Positions 28,701-38,979 of a DNA stretch of 64,000 nucleotides are shown piece by piece. Source of the stretch: Nocardioides luteus (GTDB lineage Bacteria > Actinomycetota > Actinomycetes > Propionibacteriales > Nocardioidaceae); NCBI RefSeq assembly GCF_014648595.1, contig NZ_BMRK01000004.1, forward strand, positions 229,160-293,159, written 5' to 3'. A model generated the notes under the pieces. The model was not told the DNA's origin. It searched no databases and saw only the letters and a list, made by a program, of their open reading frames with translations. A program made the translations under genes and the position numbers. Each line of letters starts with the position of its first letter. Positions within the stretch are counted from its first letter, which is position 1.

Positions 28701-29287
28701 TTGGAGATCTGGCCCAGCAGCCTGCGGATGACGAACCAGGTCACCGCGGCGAGCAGCGGGAACAGGATCGCCGCCGGCCACCAGGTGAAGCTGGCCACGA
28801 TCCACATCGGCAGCGCCGCGAAGACCGACCGGAACAGCATCCACAGCTGCCAGCGCAGCAGGTTGCCGACCTCATGGGAGTCGTCGTCGACCCGGTCGAG
28901 GATCTCCCCGACCGCCTGCTCGCTCAGCTCCGAGAGCGGCTGCCGCATGGCGGCCCGCAGCACGTCCTCGCGCAGCCTGCCCTCGACCCGGTCGGACACC
29001 CCGACCCAGGCGATCTTCGCCGTCGAGTCGATCAGCGAGGCCCCGATCACGCACATCGCCAGCCAGCCGACCAGGTCGGCCGTCGGGTTCTCCGCGAGCT
29101 TTCCGGCCACGACGGTGCCGACCGACTGGGCCACCATGGCCACGGCCAGCGCGATCAGCGCAGCGATCGTGACCGGCCCCTTCAGCCGTCGCCAGTCGAC
29201 CTGCCGGCTCGGGTCGGCAGGGTCGGATGGGACTCCGAGAGCCTTGCCTGAGGTGGGCACGGGCGGAGTCGAGAGCGTCGCAGTCAT
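25727..29287 (-). CDS. Single-chain double ABC transporter (TM–NBD–TM–NBD)
   Basis: A 1186-residue exporter made of two ABC half-transporters fused head to tail. NBD1 has Walker A GRTGSGKS (380–387), an altered signature LSAGEEQ (484–490), Walker B with catalytic Glu (VVVLDEAT, Glu509) and switch His540. NBD2 has Walker A GQVGSGKS (997–1004) and a good signature LSGGQ (1095–1099), but Asp1120 replaces the catalytic Glu (LLLADD) and the switch His is lost (GATSKR). One ATP site should therefore hydrolyse and the other be degenerate, as in asymmetric exporters. About six helices precede each NBD. The substrate is unknown. The ATG start lies after a 215-base gap. Confidence 0.92.
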   Translation of the reverse strand: MTATLSTPPVPTSGKALGVPSDPADPSRQVDWRRLKGPVTIAALIALAVAMVAQSVGTVVAGKLAENPTADLVGWLAMCVIGASLIDSTAKIAWVGVSDRVEGRLREDVLRAAMRQPLSELSEQAVGEILDRVDDDSHEVGNLLRWQLWMLFRSVFAALPMWIVASFTWWPAAILFPLLAAVTWFVIRRLLGQISKLKVIEEASWTDHAAVLEEGIAGRDDLRTSLGQDHVVARVARLSAIVHEKFRAVVTVEAKVGRRAGVLLHSLLAGIGLAGIALAATDRLGISALVTLFLVTSTFVGQIAMLANHLPDIQAGLGAVIRLRQMLGTEPEPEGGAPVPGGGALDVELRDLTFSYAEGTFALQGISLAVPAGDTIALVGRTGSGKSTLASLLSRAVEPPRGSVFLGGTDVRDLDLQQLRASVGVVTQRTEILAGTLAENIALFDDLRPRADIEQAVARLGLSEWVAGLPDGLDTLLGPGGTSLSAGEEQLVAFARLLVRDVRVVVLDEATARMDPLTERRVVAAADRLLTGRTGILIAHRLSTIERAPHVAVLDHGSVIQHGLRATLATAPGPFRDLLEASRTDHLDSPSPEDKPADHSTLDHVAEGNVGGKRRSGEPPKVAEVGTGPSLARGIVHALFVRPEWGVAGAVLFLLASMTGAQGAFTGLLWGRIVESLQDGGRPTVMSVLLVVSLLAAPLMLADAFYRYPRWWIEVMLRARMAVLYGQTRQHRLTRTPPGEVVARSMDADRYSRYADRWVDFVNGLVIATITALLAGTVLAGAVLLVVMIASALASAVGRPIAGRSAAASSAARARFGRAVVSALESVRTVKLAAATPQVHAHLQHVDSGRVDAAVKEHRVQAFLDGVPALMVQCGVVAAWGIYFGGGWGLATALLVANAVSGFDWFGRVAGMVVTEAPGTRAWQKETSRFSGGRDLMDLPPHVDLVSGAAPDPGPVDQVPLESLELSALSAVHDDGTIGVSDVSLTISRGELILLVGQVGSGKSSLLASLAGLIEHTGTIRWNDELVVDPQAFLRPGQVAYVAQVPRVLSGTFADNIRLGHDRPFDNPVADARLELDVKEAGGADAIVGHRGVRLSGGQVQRLALARALAAETELLLADDVSSALDAATEIELWRALRERHTTVIGATSKRAALAQADRVVVMVDGEVAAVGPWAELAPAWSHLAG

Positions 29288-29440
29288 CAGAAGATCACGG
29301 TAAGTGCGACCACCGACACTCTCCTAAAGGTTTTCCGCCGCTATCCGAGGTCAAACACCGTGCTGACCTGCACGTATAGGAACCAGAAGAAAGAGCTGGA
29401 GATGAAGGTCACCCACCACAGGAAGGTCTCCGCACAATGA

Positions 29441-29480
29441 GACCGCGGCCCGGCACGGAAGTCCGTGCCGGGCCGCGGTC
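29441..29480 (-). terminator. Strong hairpin after icd
   Basis: A 19-base perfect inverted repeat (GACCGCGGCCCGGCACGGA and complement, 29441–29459 / 29462–29480) with a two-base centre, 22 bases past the icd stop. It has no clear T-run. Confidence 0.82.
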
Positions 29481-29502
29481 GTAGAGCTTCGACCGATGAC
29501 GG

Positions 29503-31707
<2,205 letters not shown>

Positions 31708-31974
31708 GGGTGTGGCTACTCCTGACAAGTTGCGATCTGCGGTGCTGCTGACAAAGGTCGGGGGCCCGGGCTAACGGAAAGTTCCTTGACGTCAAGATAC
31801 CTGATGGCCGATACGACACCGCCCTCCCCTACCTTTGCACCACGAAGTGCCGACGCAAAAGAGTTACTGTGTGTCAACACTTCCATGTTGTTCAGGTGAC
31901 TGCTGATGCCTGAGTGCCTCTCGGGCGTCAAAGGGTCTGACCGACGTCAACAGACTTTGAAGGGTTAAGGGGAC

Positions 31975-33084
31975 ATGACTGAGGAACCACTGTCGGCGAC
32001 GGAGCCGACTCTCATCCAGAAACTGGCGGCCGAGGTCATCGGGACATTCATCCTGGTCTTCCTTGGTTGCGGCTCGGTCGTCGCGGTCGTCACCGGTGTC
32101 ACTCACGCTGAGGGCGAAGGCGGGTTCTGGGGCCTCGAGGTCGCCGCGGTCGGCCTGGCCTTCGGCATCGCCGTCGTGATCGGTGCCTACACGTTCGGCC
32201 GCATCTCCGGCGGCCACTTCAACCCGGCGGTGACCCTCGGTGTCGCCTCTTCCGCCCGGATCACCTGGAAGGAGGCCGGTGCCTACATCGGCGCCCAGTT
32301 CGTCGGCGCGATCATCGGCGCGCTCCTGCTGTTCCTCGTCGCGATCTCCTCGGGCTACAACTCGTGGAGCGACGGCGGCCTCGGCTCCAACGGTTTCGGC
32401 GACGGGACCGGCACCGGCATCGTCGGCGCGATCCTGGTCGAGCTCATCCTCACCTTCATCTTCGTCTTCGTGATCCTCGGCATCACCGACGGACGGGCGA
32501 AGGCCAACGCCGCGCTCGCCCCGCTCGCCATCGGTCTCGCGCTGGCCGCGATCCACTTCGTCGGCATCCCGCTGACCGGCACCTCGGTCAACCCGGCGCG
32601 GTCTTTCGGCCCCGCCCTCTTCTCCGGCACCGACGCGCTGATCGACCTGCCGGTCTTCCTGATCGTGCCGGCCATCGGCGGCGTCGCCGCCGGTCTGCTC
32701 TACCCGATGCTCTTCGGCAAGGACGGATCGGAGATCGTCGGGGCCGGCTTCGGCTTCGGCGGTCGCGGCAAGGCCCACGCGCAGCCGGGCTTCCAGTGGG
32801 ACACCAACACGGCCGCACCCGCCGCGCCGGCTGCCTCCGCGACCCCGGCCGCCCCGGCCACGTCGACCCCGGCTGCGCCTGCCGCCCCGGCGGCTCCGGC
32901 CGCACCGGACACCTCGGCCGACTCCGGCGACCGCACCGTCGTCTCCGGCGGCAACGCCGGCAGCAGCGGCCAGCAGTCCTGGCAGCAGCCGACCCAGAGC
33001 GCCGAGGGCGACCTGCCGGTCTACGAGCAGGACGGCTGGCGCTGGGACTACGCCAAGCAGGAATGGGTCCCGATCGAGCAGTGA
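31975..33084 (+). CDS. Aquaporin (AqpZ-like) with long C-terminal tail
   Basis: A 369-residue MIP-family channel. Residues 1–250 form the six-helix pore with both NPA boxes (HFNPAVTLG, 83–85; SVNPARSFGPA, 206–208). His194 and Arg209 match the water-selective filter of AqpZ rather than a glycerol facilitator. Unusually, about 115 more residues follow: an Ala/Pro-rich linker (AAPAAPA-type repeats, ~270–310) and a terminal aromatic motif (YEQDGWRWDYAKQEWVP). Bacterial aquaporins normally end near residue 240–280. The ATG is preceded by AAGGGGAC. A terminator hairpin follows. Confidence 0.93.
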   Translation: MTEEPLSATEPTLIQKLAAEVIGTFILVFLGCGSVVAVVTGVTHAEGEGGFWGLEVAAVGLAFGIAVVIGAYTFGRISGGHFNPAVTLGVASSARITWKEAGAYIGAQFVGAIIGALLLFLVAISSGYNSWSDGGLGSNGFGDGTGTGIVGAILVELILTFIFVFVILGITDGRAKANAALAPLAIGLALAAIHFVGIPLTGTSVNPARSFGPALFSGTDALIDLPVFLIVPAIGGVAAGLLYPMLFGKDGSEIVGAGFGFGGRGKAHAQPGFQWDTNTAAPAAPAASATPAAPATSTPAAPAAPAAPAAPDTSADSGDRTVVSGGNAGSSGQQSWQQPTQSAEGDLPVYEQDGWRWDYAKQEWVPIEQ

Positions 33085-33097
33085 CCCGCTGAGATGC

Positions 33098-33132
33098 AGG
33101 AAGGCCGCCCCGGGATCGGGGCGGCCTTTCCT
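33098..33132 (+). terminator. Intrinsic terminator after the aquaporin gene
   Basis: AGGAAGGCCGCCCC / GGGGCGGCCTTTCCT stem around GGGAT, starting 14 bases after the aquaporin stop. Confidence 0.82.
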
Positions 33133-33174
33133 GTGTTTCGGGGGCTCCTGGTGGGAGCTGTCGAGGCGGGCTGC

Positions 33175-33245
33175 GGGGTACTCCAGGGACTTTCTGTCGG
33201 TTTACCGGCGGCCAGTAACCGACGGAAACTCCCTGGAGTACCCCG
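33175..33245. repeat. Hairpin repeat element, copy 3 (71 bp)
   Basis: The same outer arms (GGGGTACTCCAGGGA / TCCCTGGAGTACCCC, perfectly paired) as copies 1 and 2. The inner stem has changed to GTCGGTT / AACCGAC, keeping pairing by compensating changes. It lies between the convergent aquaporin and DUF3017 genes. Confidence 0.82.
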
Positions 33246-33298
33246 AAAATTGGACCCAGACGGCCACTGACCGCTTGCTGCCAGAGGGTCGAGACGAC

Positions 33299-33661
33299 CT
33301 AGTCGCCGGGGACGCTCACCGCGAGGATCCACAGCGCGCCGGCGGTCATCGCCAGCAGCGCCACGTCGAACCAGCGGTTGCGCACCGCCAGCATCCCGGC
33401 GTCCTTCGCCGGCAGCACCGCGCGCCCCAGCGAGGCGGCGCCCAGGCCCGCGGCGAGGACGATGATGCCCACCCGCCAGTGGCCGAAGCCGACCAGACCG
33501 AGACCGACGAGGGCCGCGGTCAGCACCCCGAGGTAGACGTAACCGCCGATGGTCGAGGGGAAGCTGCGTACGACTGGGGTGTCCGTCTTCTCGGGCTCGG
33601 GCGCCTCCGCCACCGGTGCGGGAGCCTCCGGTGAGGGGCTGAGTGGCGGGTGGACGGACAC
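33299..33661 (-). CDS. DUF3017 membrane protein
   Basis: A 120-residue protein with a Pro/Glu-rich cytoplasmic lead (about 33 residues), then three hydrophobic helices. DUF3017 proteins lie directly after folD in many actinobacteria, as here (four bases between folD stop and this start). The function is unknown. It starts with ATG and is the last gene of the purH–folD run. Confidence 0.82.
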   Translation of the reverse strand: MSVHPPLSPSPEAPAPVAEAPEPEKTDTPVVRSFPSTIGGYVYLGVLTAALVGLGLVGFGHWRVGIIVLAAGLGAASLGRAVLPAKDAGMLAVRNRWFDVALLAMTAGALWILAVSVPGD

Positions 33662-33665
33662 GGTG

Positions 33666-34517
33666 TCAGAGCCTTTCGAGAGCCTGCTCGGCGCTGAGGA
33701 CGATATTGGAGAGAAGCATGGCGCGTGTCATCGGACCCACCCCACCCGGGTTCGGCGACACCCACCCGGCGACGTCCCACACGTCATCGGCGAGGTCTCC
33801 TGCGATCTTACCGTCGACACGGGAGACACCGACGTCGAGCAACGCCGCGCCGGGCTTGACCATGTCCTTGGTGATGATGCCGGGTACGCCCGCAGCGGCC
33901 ACCACGATGTCGGCGTTGCGGGTGTGAGCGGCCAGGTCGCGGGTGCCGGTGTGGCACAGCGTGACCGTCGCGTTCTCCGACCGGCGGGTGAGCAGCAGGC
34001 CCAGCGGGCGGCCGACGGTCAGGCCGCGGCCGACCACGACGACCTCGGCACCGTTGATCTCGACCCCGTGGCGACGCAGCAGCTCGATGCAGCCCACCGG
34101 CGTGCAGGGCAGCGGGCCGTCCTCACCGAGGACCAGCTTGCCGAGATTGTGCGGGTGGAGTCCGTCGACGTCCTTCTCCGGGGCGACCCGGGAGAGCAGC
34201 GCGAACTCGTCCAGACCGGTCGGCTGCTGCACCAGGAAGCCGGTGCACGCCGGGTCGGCGTTGAGGCGGCCGATCTCGGCCTCGACCTCTTCCTGGGTCG
34301 ACGTGCCCGGCAGGTCGACGCGGATCGACTCGATGCCGATCTCGGCGCAGTCCTTGTGCTTGGCGTTGACGTACCACCGGCTGCCCGGGTCGTCCCCGAC
34401 CAGCACGGTGCCGAGCCCGGGCGTCACGCCCGCGGCCTTCAGCTTCTCCACCCGGTCGGCCAGCTCGGCCTTGATCGTCTTCAGCGTGGCCGTGCCGTCC
34501 AGCTTCTGTGCTGTCAC
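33666..34517 (-). CDS. folD: Methylenetetrahydrofolate dehydrogenase / cyclohydrolase
   Basis: A 283-residue bifunctional enzyme converting 5,10-methylene-THF to 10-formyl-THF, the formyl donor for PurN and PurH next door. The conserved catalytic segment [17 protein letters not shown] (Tyr and Lys), [20 protein letters not shown], and the NADP-site [14 protein letters not shown] are all present. [14 protein letters not shown] is the family C-terminal signature. It lies 56 bases after purH on the same strand, so the one-carbon and purine steps are probably co-expressed. Confidence 0.96.
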   Translation of the reverse strand: MTAQKLDGTATLKTIKAELADRVEKLKAAGVTPGLGTVLVGDDPGSRWYVNAKHKDCAEIGIESIRVDLPGTSTQEEVEAEIGRLNADPACTGFLVQQPTGLDEFALLSRVAPEKDVDGLHPHNLGKLVLGEDGPLPCTPVGCIELLRRHGVEINGAEVVVVGRGLTVGRPLGLLLTRRSENATVTLCHTGTRDLAAHTRNADIVVAAAGVPGIITKDMVKPGAALLDVGVSRVDGKIAGDLADDVWDVAGWVSPNPGGVGPMTRAMLLSNIVLSAEQALERL

Positions 34518-34573
34518 AGTCTCATCCTGTCACTCGGTCCTTGAGAATTTCGTACGCTGCGGGGCGCTGCGCA

Positions 34574-36151
34574 TCAGTGCGCAAAATGCCGAGTTCCCGT
34601 GAAATACATCGTCACCCCAGCCGCCTCGCACGCCTTGACTGTGAGCTCGTCGCGGATGGAGCCGCCGGGCTGGACGATCGCCTTGACGCCGGCGTCGATC
34701 AGGATCTGCGGGCCGTCCTCGAAGGGGAAGAAGGCGTCGGAGGCGGCGACGGCGCCACGGGCACGCTCGCTGCCCTCGGCGAGGGTGTTGGCGCGCTCGA
34801 CGGCGAGGCGGCAGGAGTCGACGCGGTTGACCTGGCCCATGCCGATGCCGACCGAGGCGCCGTCGGCGGCGAGCAGGATGGCGTTGGACTTGGCCGAGCG
34901 GCAGGCCTTCCAGGCGAAGGCCAGGTCGGCGAGGGTCGCCTCGTCGGCGGCCTCACCCGTGGCCAGCGTCCACGAGGCCGGGTCGTCGCCCTCGGCGTCG
35001 ACGTGGTCGACCTGCTGCATCAGCAGACCGCCGGAGATCGGCCGGGTCTCGACCGCGGCGCGCTCGTCGGCCGGCGCGACCAGGATGCGGATGTTCTTCT
35101 TGCGTGTGAGGATCTCGACGGCGCCGTCCTCGTAGCCCGGGGCCACGATGACCTCGGTGAAGACCTCGGCGACCTGGCGGGCCATCTCGACCGACACCGG
35201 GCGGTTGGAGGCGATCACGCCGCCGAAGGCGGAGACCGGGTCGCAGGCGTGCGCGCGACGGTGGGCCTCGGCGATGTCGGCACCGACGGCCAGACCGCAC
35301 GGGTTGGCGTGCTTGATGATCGCGACCGCGGGCTCGGCGAAGTCGTTCGCGGCGCGACGGGCGGCGTCGGTGTCGGTGTAGTTGTTGTAGGACATCTCCT
35401 TGCCGTGCAGCTGCTCGGCGCGGGCCAGCCCGGCCGGGCCGTTGCCGTTGACGTAGAGCGCGGCCTTCTGGTGCGGGTTCTCGCCGTAGCGCAGGCCGGT
35501 CGCCTTCTCGTACGTCCCCCCGACCCACGCCGGGAAGCCGGTGCCGTCGGAGGTGTCGGTGAGCACGGAGCCCATCCAGGAGGCGACCTGGACGTCGTAC
35601 GTCGCGGTGTGGACGAACGCCTTGGCCGCCAGCGCCTTGCGCTCCTCGTAGGTGAAGCCGCCGCCCTGCGCCGCCTCGAGAGCCTTCGCGTAGTCGGCGC
35701 CGTCGGTGACGATCGCGACGGACGGGTGGTTCTTCGCGGCGGCGCGGACCATGGACGGGCCGCCGATGTCGATCTTCTCGATGCAGTCGTCGACGCCGGC
35801 ACCGGAGGCGACGGTCTCGGCGAACGGGTAGAGGTTCACCACGACCAGGTCGAACGGCTCGACCTCGAGCTCCTTCAGCTGCTCGACGTGGGAGTCGAGG
35901 CGGCGGTCGGCCAGGATGCCGGCGTGCACGCGCGGGTGGAGCGTCTTCACCCGGCCGTCGAGGCACTCGGGGAAGCCGGTCAGGTCCTCGACCTTGGTCA
36001 CCGGGAGGCCCAGCTTCTCGATCAGCGCCGCGGAGCCGCCGGTGGAGACGAGCTCGACGCCCGCCTCGTGCAGGCCCTTGACCAGGTCCTCGAGGCCGGT
36101 CTTGTCATAGACGGACACCAGGGCCCTCTTGATGGTGATCTGGTCGAGCAC
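34574..36151 (-). CDS. purH: Bifunctional AICAR transformylase / IMP cyclohydrolase
   Basis: A 525-residue enzyme for the last two steps of IMP synthesis. The N-terminal cyclohydrolase domain begins [20 protein letters not shown] and includes [20 protein letters not shown]. The transformylase domain has [24 protein letters not shown] and the nucleophile region [11 protein letters not shown]. The GTG at 36151 is used because GAGGAGA lies about six bases upstream and homologues start here; the frame is open 29 codons further. It lies 119 bases after purN. Confidence 0.96.
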   Translation of the reverse strand: MLDQITIKRALVSVYDKTGLEDLVKGLHEAGVELVSTGGSAALIEKLGLPVTKVEDLTGFPECLDGRVKTLHPRVHAGILADRRLDSHVEQLKELEVEPFDLVVVNLYPFAETVASGAGVDDCIEKIDIGGPSMVRAAAKNHPSVAIVTDGADYAKALEAAQGGGFTYEERKALAAKAFVHTATYDVQVASWMGSVLTDTSDGTGFPAWVGGTYEKATGLRYGENPHQKAALYVNGNGPAGLARAEQLHGKEMSYNNYTDTDAARRAANDFAEPAVAIIKHANPCGLAVGADIAEAHRRAHACDPVSAFGGVIASNRPVSVEMARQVAEVFTEVIVAPGYEDGAVEILTRKKNIRILVAPADERAAVETRPISGGLLMQQVDHVDAEGDDPASWTLATGEAADEATLADLAFAWKACRSAKSNAILLAADGASVGIGMGQVNRVDSCRLAVERANTLAEGSERARGAVAASDAFFPFEDGPQILIDAGVKAIVQPGGSIRDELTVKACEAAGVTMYFTGTRHFAH

Positions 36152-36270
36152 AGCAGTCTCCTCATCGGTCGACGAAATTCGATGAGGGCACCCAGGCGGT
36201 CGATGCCGTCTCTTCCACACTCCCCGGTGGTCCCCCACCTGCGCCAGTCGTGTGGTGTCACTCTAACGGC

Positions 36271-36882
36271 TCAGGCAGGCCTGAACCGAACCCGCCTGCC
36301 GGCCACCGTGTAGCCCTCCGTGGCGATGCGTCCGACCGTCTCGACGAGCATCGCCCGCTCGACGACCTTGATCCGCTCGTGGAGCGTCTCCTCGGTGTCG
36401 TCGTCCTCGACCGGCACCGTCACCTGGGCCATGATCATCCCAGTGTCGACCCCGGCGTCGACGATGAACAGCGTCGCCCCGGTCACCTTCACGCCGTACT
36501 CCAGCGCGTCCCGCGCCCCGTGCATCCCGGGGAAGCTCGGCAGCAGCGCCGGATGCGTGTTGAGCGTCTTCCCGCCGAACCGGTCCAGGAAGTGCGCTCC
36601 GAGCAGCTTCATGAAGCCCGCGGAGACGACGAGATCAGGCTCGTACGCCGCCACCGACTCGGCCAGGGCCGCGTCCCACTCCTCGCGCGACCCGAAGTCC
36701 TTGACCCGGTGCACGAAGGTCGGGATCCCGGCGTCGGTCGCCCGGGTCAGCCCCTGGATGCCGTCGCGGTCGGCCCCGACCGCCACGACCTCTGCCCCGT
36801 AGTCCTGGGACGCACAGGCGTCCAGCAGAGCCTGGAGGTTGGTGCCCGAGCCGGACACGAGGACGACGAGACGAAGAGCCAC
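36271..36882 (-). CDS. purN: Phosphoribosylglycinamide formyltransferase
   Basis: A 203-residue folate-dependent GAR transformylase. LVVLVSGSGTNLQALLDAC is the phosphate-binding start, NTHPALLPSFPG carries the catalytic Asn/His, and VDTGMIMAQ the catalytic Asp. The GTG at 36882 matches family starts; the frame is open 21 codons further upstream. Order purN–purH is conserved in actinobacteria. Here the expected upstream neighbour perM is about 2 kb away because a toxin–immunity segment intervenes. Confidence 0.94.
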   Translation of the reverse strand: MALRLVVLVSGSGTNLQALLDACASQDYGAEVVAVGADRDGIQGLTRATDAGIPTFVHRVKDFGSREEWDAALAESVAAYEPDLVVSAGFMKLLGAHFLDRFGGKTLNTHPALLPSFPGMHGARDALEYGVKVTGATLFIVDAGVDTGMIMAQVTVPVEDDDTEETLHERIKVVERAMLVETVGRIATEGYTVAGRRVRFRPA

Positions 36883-36969
36883 GCCGTCACTGTAGAACAG
36901 CGCAGGCCTCGTGCCCGCGCCACCCAGATCACCCAAGCCGCCCACCGCGGCCGAGAAGTGCCCTGTTGC

Positions 36970-37431
36970 TCACGCCTCCGCGACTTCGATGCCGATTTCC
37001 CCAAGAGATTGCTCAACCCGCGCCAAGGGCTCACTCCCCCAATCGAGGATCACAGCGAACTCGGCACGGCGACGATCGGGGGCAAACCTCGACGGATCCC
37101 ATGCCTTCACGACATCTCTGAGCACCTCAAAGAACTTGCTGTGATCTGGCGAGCCTTGAATATCAAGGCGATCAGAGTTCTCAATAAACAGCAGGTATCG
37201 GTCTGCCACGACCCAGTCAAGATCACCGAGACAGTCGTAAAGAGCGTCCCAGTTCCAGCCAAAGTACGCTGGCAATCTGAACGCCGAGTTCAACGCGTCG
37301 AGAATCTCATACTCTGTCTCGAAAGTCGCAGCATCAATCACAGCGAAGAAGGACAGGCCAGACCGACCAAGGAACTGGCCAATGGCCGCATCACGGTCGC
37401 CAATGACGCGAAAAAATTTCACAGTCGCCAT
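36970..37431 (-). CDS. Barstar-family immunity protein
   Basis: A 153-residue protein with the barstar core: FAVIDAATFETEYEILDALN, then FGWNWDALYDCLGDLDW, the acidic helix-loop that plugs the active site of barnase-type ribonucleases. It starts two bases after the stop of the RHS–barnase gene, the standard toxin-then-immunity order. The ATG is clear. The DNA is less GC-rich than its surroundings (AAAAAATTTC near the start), suggesting acquisition. Its presumed partner is the RNase domain encoded just upstream. Confidence 0.9.
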   Translation of the reverse strand: MATVKFFRVIGDRDAAIGQFLGRSGLSFFAVIDAATFETEYEILDALNSAFRLPAYFGWNWDALYDCLGDLDWVVADRYLLFIENSDRLDIQGSPDHSKFFEVLRDVVKAWDPSRFAPDRRRAEFAVILDWGSEPLARVEQSLGEIGIEVAEA

Positions 37432-37433
37432 GG

Positions 37434-38906
37434 TTATCTCCCGGTCGCTCCAACGATGTATGTCTGATAGTGGGTCGCCGAATAATAGATGGATCCGTCA
37501 GAGCCGGTCACAATCCTCTCACCGCCAGGCTCTGGATTGTCTAGGGACTGCCACACGCCCCGCTCCTGGTAGGTAATCGCATCGCCTCCAGGTGTCGTGC
37601 GAGGCAACACGTACGCGCCGTTCCGACCGTCGTTTCCGAAAATCTCCGGCACCAGCGGACCCGCGAACCCATGCGTACCAGCACGCCCCTGCGACGCATC
37701 GACGCCCGACTTGGCAATGTCATCGATGGCATATTGCGCATTCTTCGGAATTGACTTTGGGATCCATCCCTTAAGCTTTGAAGTGTCGCCAAGGACGTCC
37801 CCCACATGATACTCGGGAGCACTATTGTTGTTTTTCCGCTTTTTACCGAGTGGCCAACGAAGCTTGAACTTTCCGAATTTCTTGAACGGATCGAAGCCAC
37901 TCGCACATTTCTCCGGGCTGGCATCACAACCTGAATAGTCGAAGACCCATTCTTTGAAGAACTGGATTTCTTCAGGCGTGTAGCCGAACTCGTCTTCCAT
38001 CTGCTCATCGACAGCGTCGACGATCGAATCACCAGAACTCTCGGAGTCATCAGAGTCGTCGTCATTATCCGTAGATGCCGGAGGCTGAGTTACACGGCTG
38101 TCGCAACTCGGGCACGGCTCACCATCGATGCCGATCGGCCCCAAACCAGACGCATCACTGTAGTTGATGGGGTCCTGAAGGCTGTATGCGTACGCGCTGA
38201 AGTGCCGAGGCTCGGTCGGATCAAGCAACGGGTCCGGCGACACAAAGGTGCCAGTGTCAACGTCGTAATACCGTGCCCCGACCTGGGTGAGACCCGTCGT
38301 ATCGCTCGGCTTGCCCAAGAATCCGCGGTCACCCGGGGATCCGTTTGCATCCCGGTCACCAACTGTCGCCGCAACCTCTGCTCCGCGCGCGGCTCCGAAC
38401 GGATCGGTGTAGTGCTTTGCGATCGAGGCCGGGGTCCACGTCGTGTTCGAGATCGATACGATCGAGGTCCCGTGGTGGTCGTTGACCAGGGAGGTGACCC
38501 CGCCCAAGCCACGCTGGTCTCGTACGGCGATGGTTTCGCCGTTGAAGGCGTAGTAGCGGTGCGCGGAGACGTTCCTCGTCTCATCGCGCGGGATGGTGAC
38601 TTCCTGGCCACCGGGGAGGTAGATCGTGACGGCCTCCGCGTCCGCGCGGATGATGCGTTCACCAGAACCGGAGTAGACGTACTCGGCCTCCCCGAGCTCG
38701 TCGACGACCCCGTCAGCACAGGTCTCGCCGGCCGTGAGGGTCTTGACGAGCCTCCCCTCGCGGTCCCAGCACATCGACTGAGCAACCGACCGACGAGCCG
38801 CCGCGCCTTCCGCGGTCCGGGCAACATCGTGGATGGCCGCGATCTCCGTCGCAGACAGCGCCTTGGAGTAGAGGCCCATCTTCGCGAGCGAGACGTATCG
38901 CCCGTT
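37434..38906 (-). pseudogene. 5'-truncated RHS protein with C-terminal barnase-like RNase domain
   Basis: An open frame of about 490 codons that is only the end of a normally much larger RHS/YD-repeat protein. The first residues (LYSKALSATEIAAIH) are the end of a LamG-like domain. A partial YD-repeat region and the RHS core (QVGARYYDVDTGTFVSPDP, DPINYSDASG) follow. After an Asp/Ser-rich linker, the last ~65 residues look like barnase (EIFGNDGRNG, ITYQE, GERIVTGSDGSIYYSATHYQ), keeping the Glu, Arg and His expected for catalysis. An in-frame TGA (38907–38909) precedes it, and an interspersed repeat begins about 20 bases beyond. An ATG at 38879 could allow expression of a cytoplasmic fragment. 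Confidence 0.85.
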
Positions 38907-38929
38907 TCATGGGCTGTTCTCGGCAACTG

Positions 38930-38953
38930 GGTCTCGACAAGCTCGACCCCCGG
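38930..38953. repeat. Interspersed 22-bp repeat at the RHS truncation point
   Basis: GGTCTCGACAAGCTCGACC followed by CCCGG; it matches the repeats near 63.6–64 kb in the opposite orientation with one change. It lies between the truncated RHS gene and perM. Confidence 0.75.
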
Positions 38954-38979
38954 TGGCGCGACGCTGGGTCAGGGACAGG

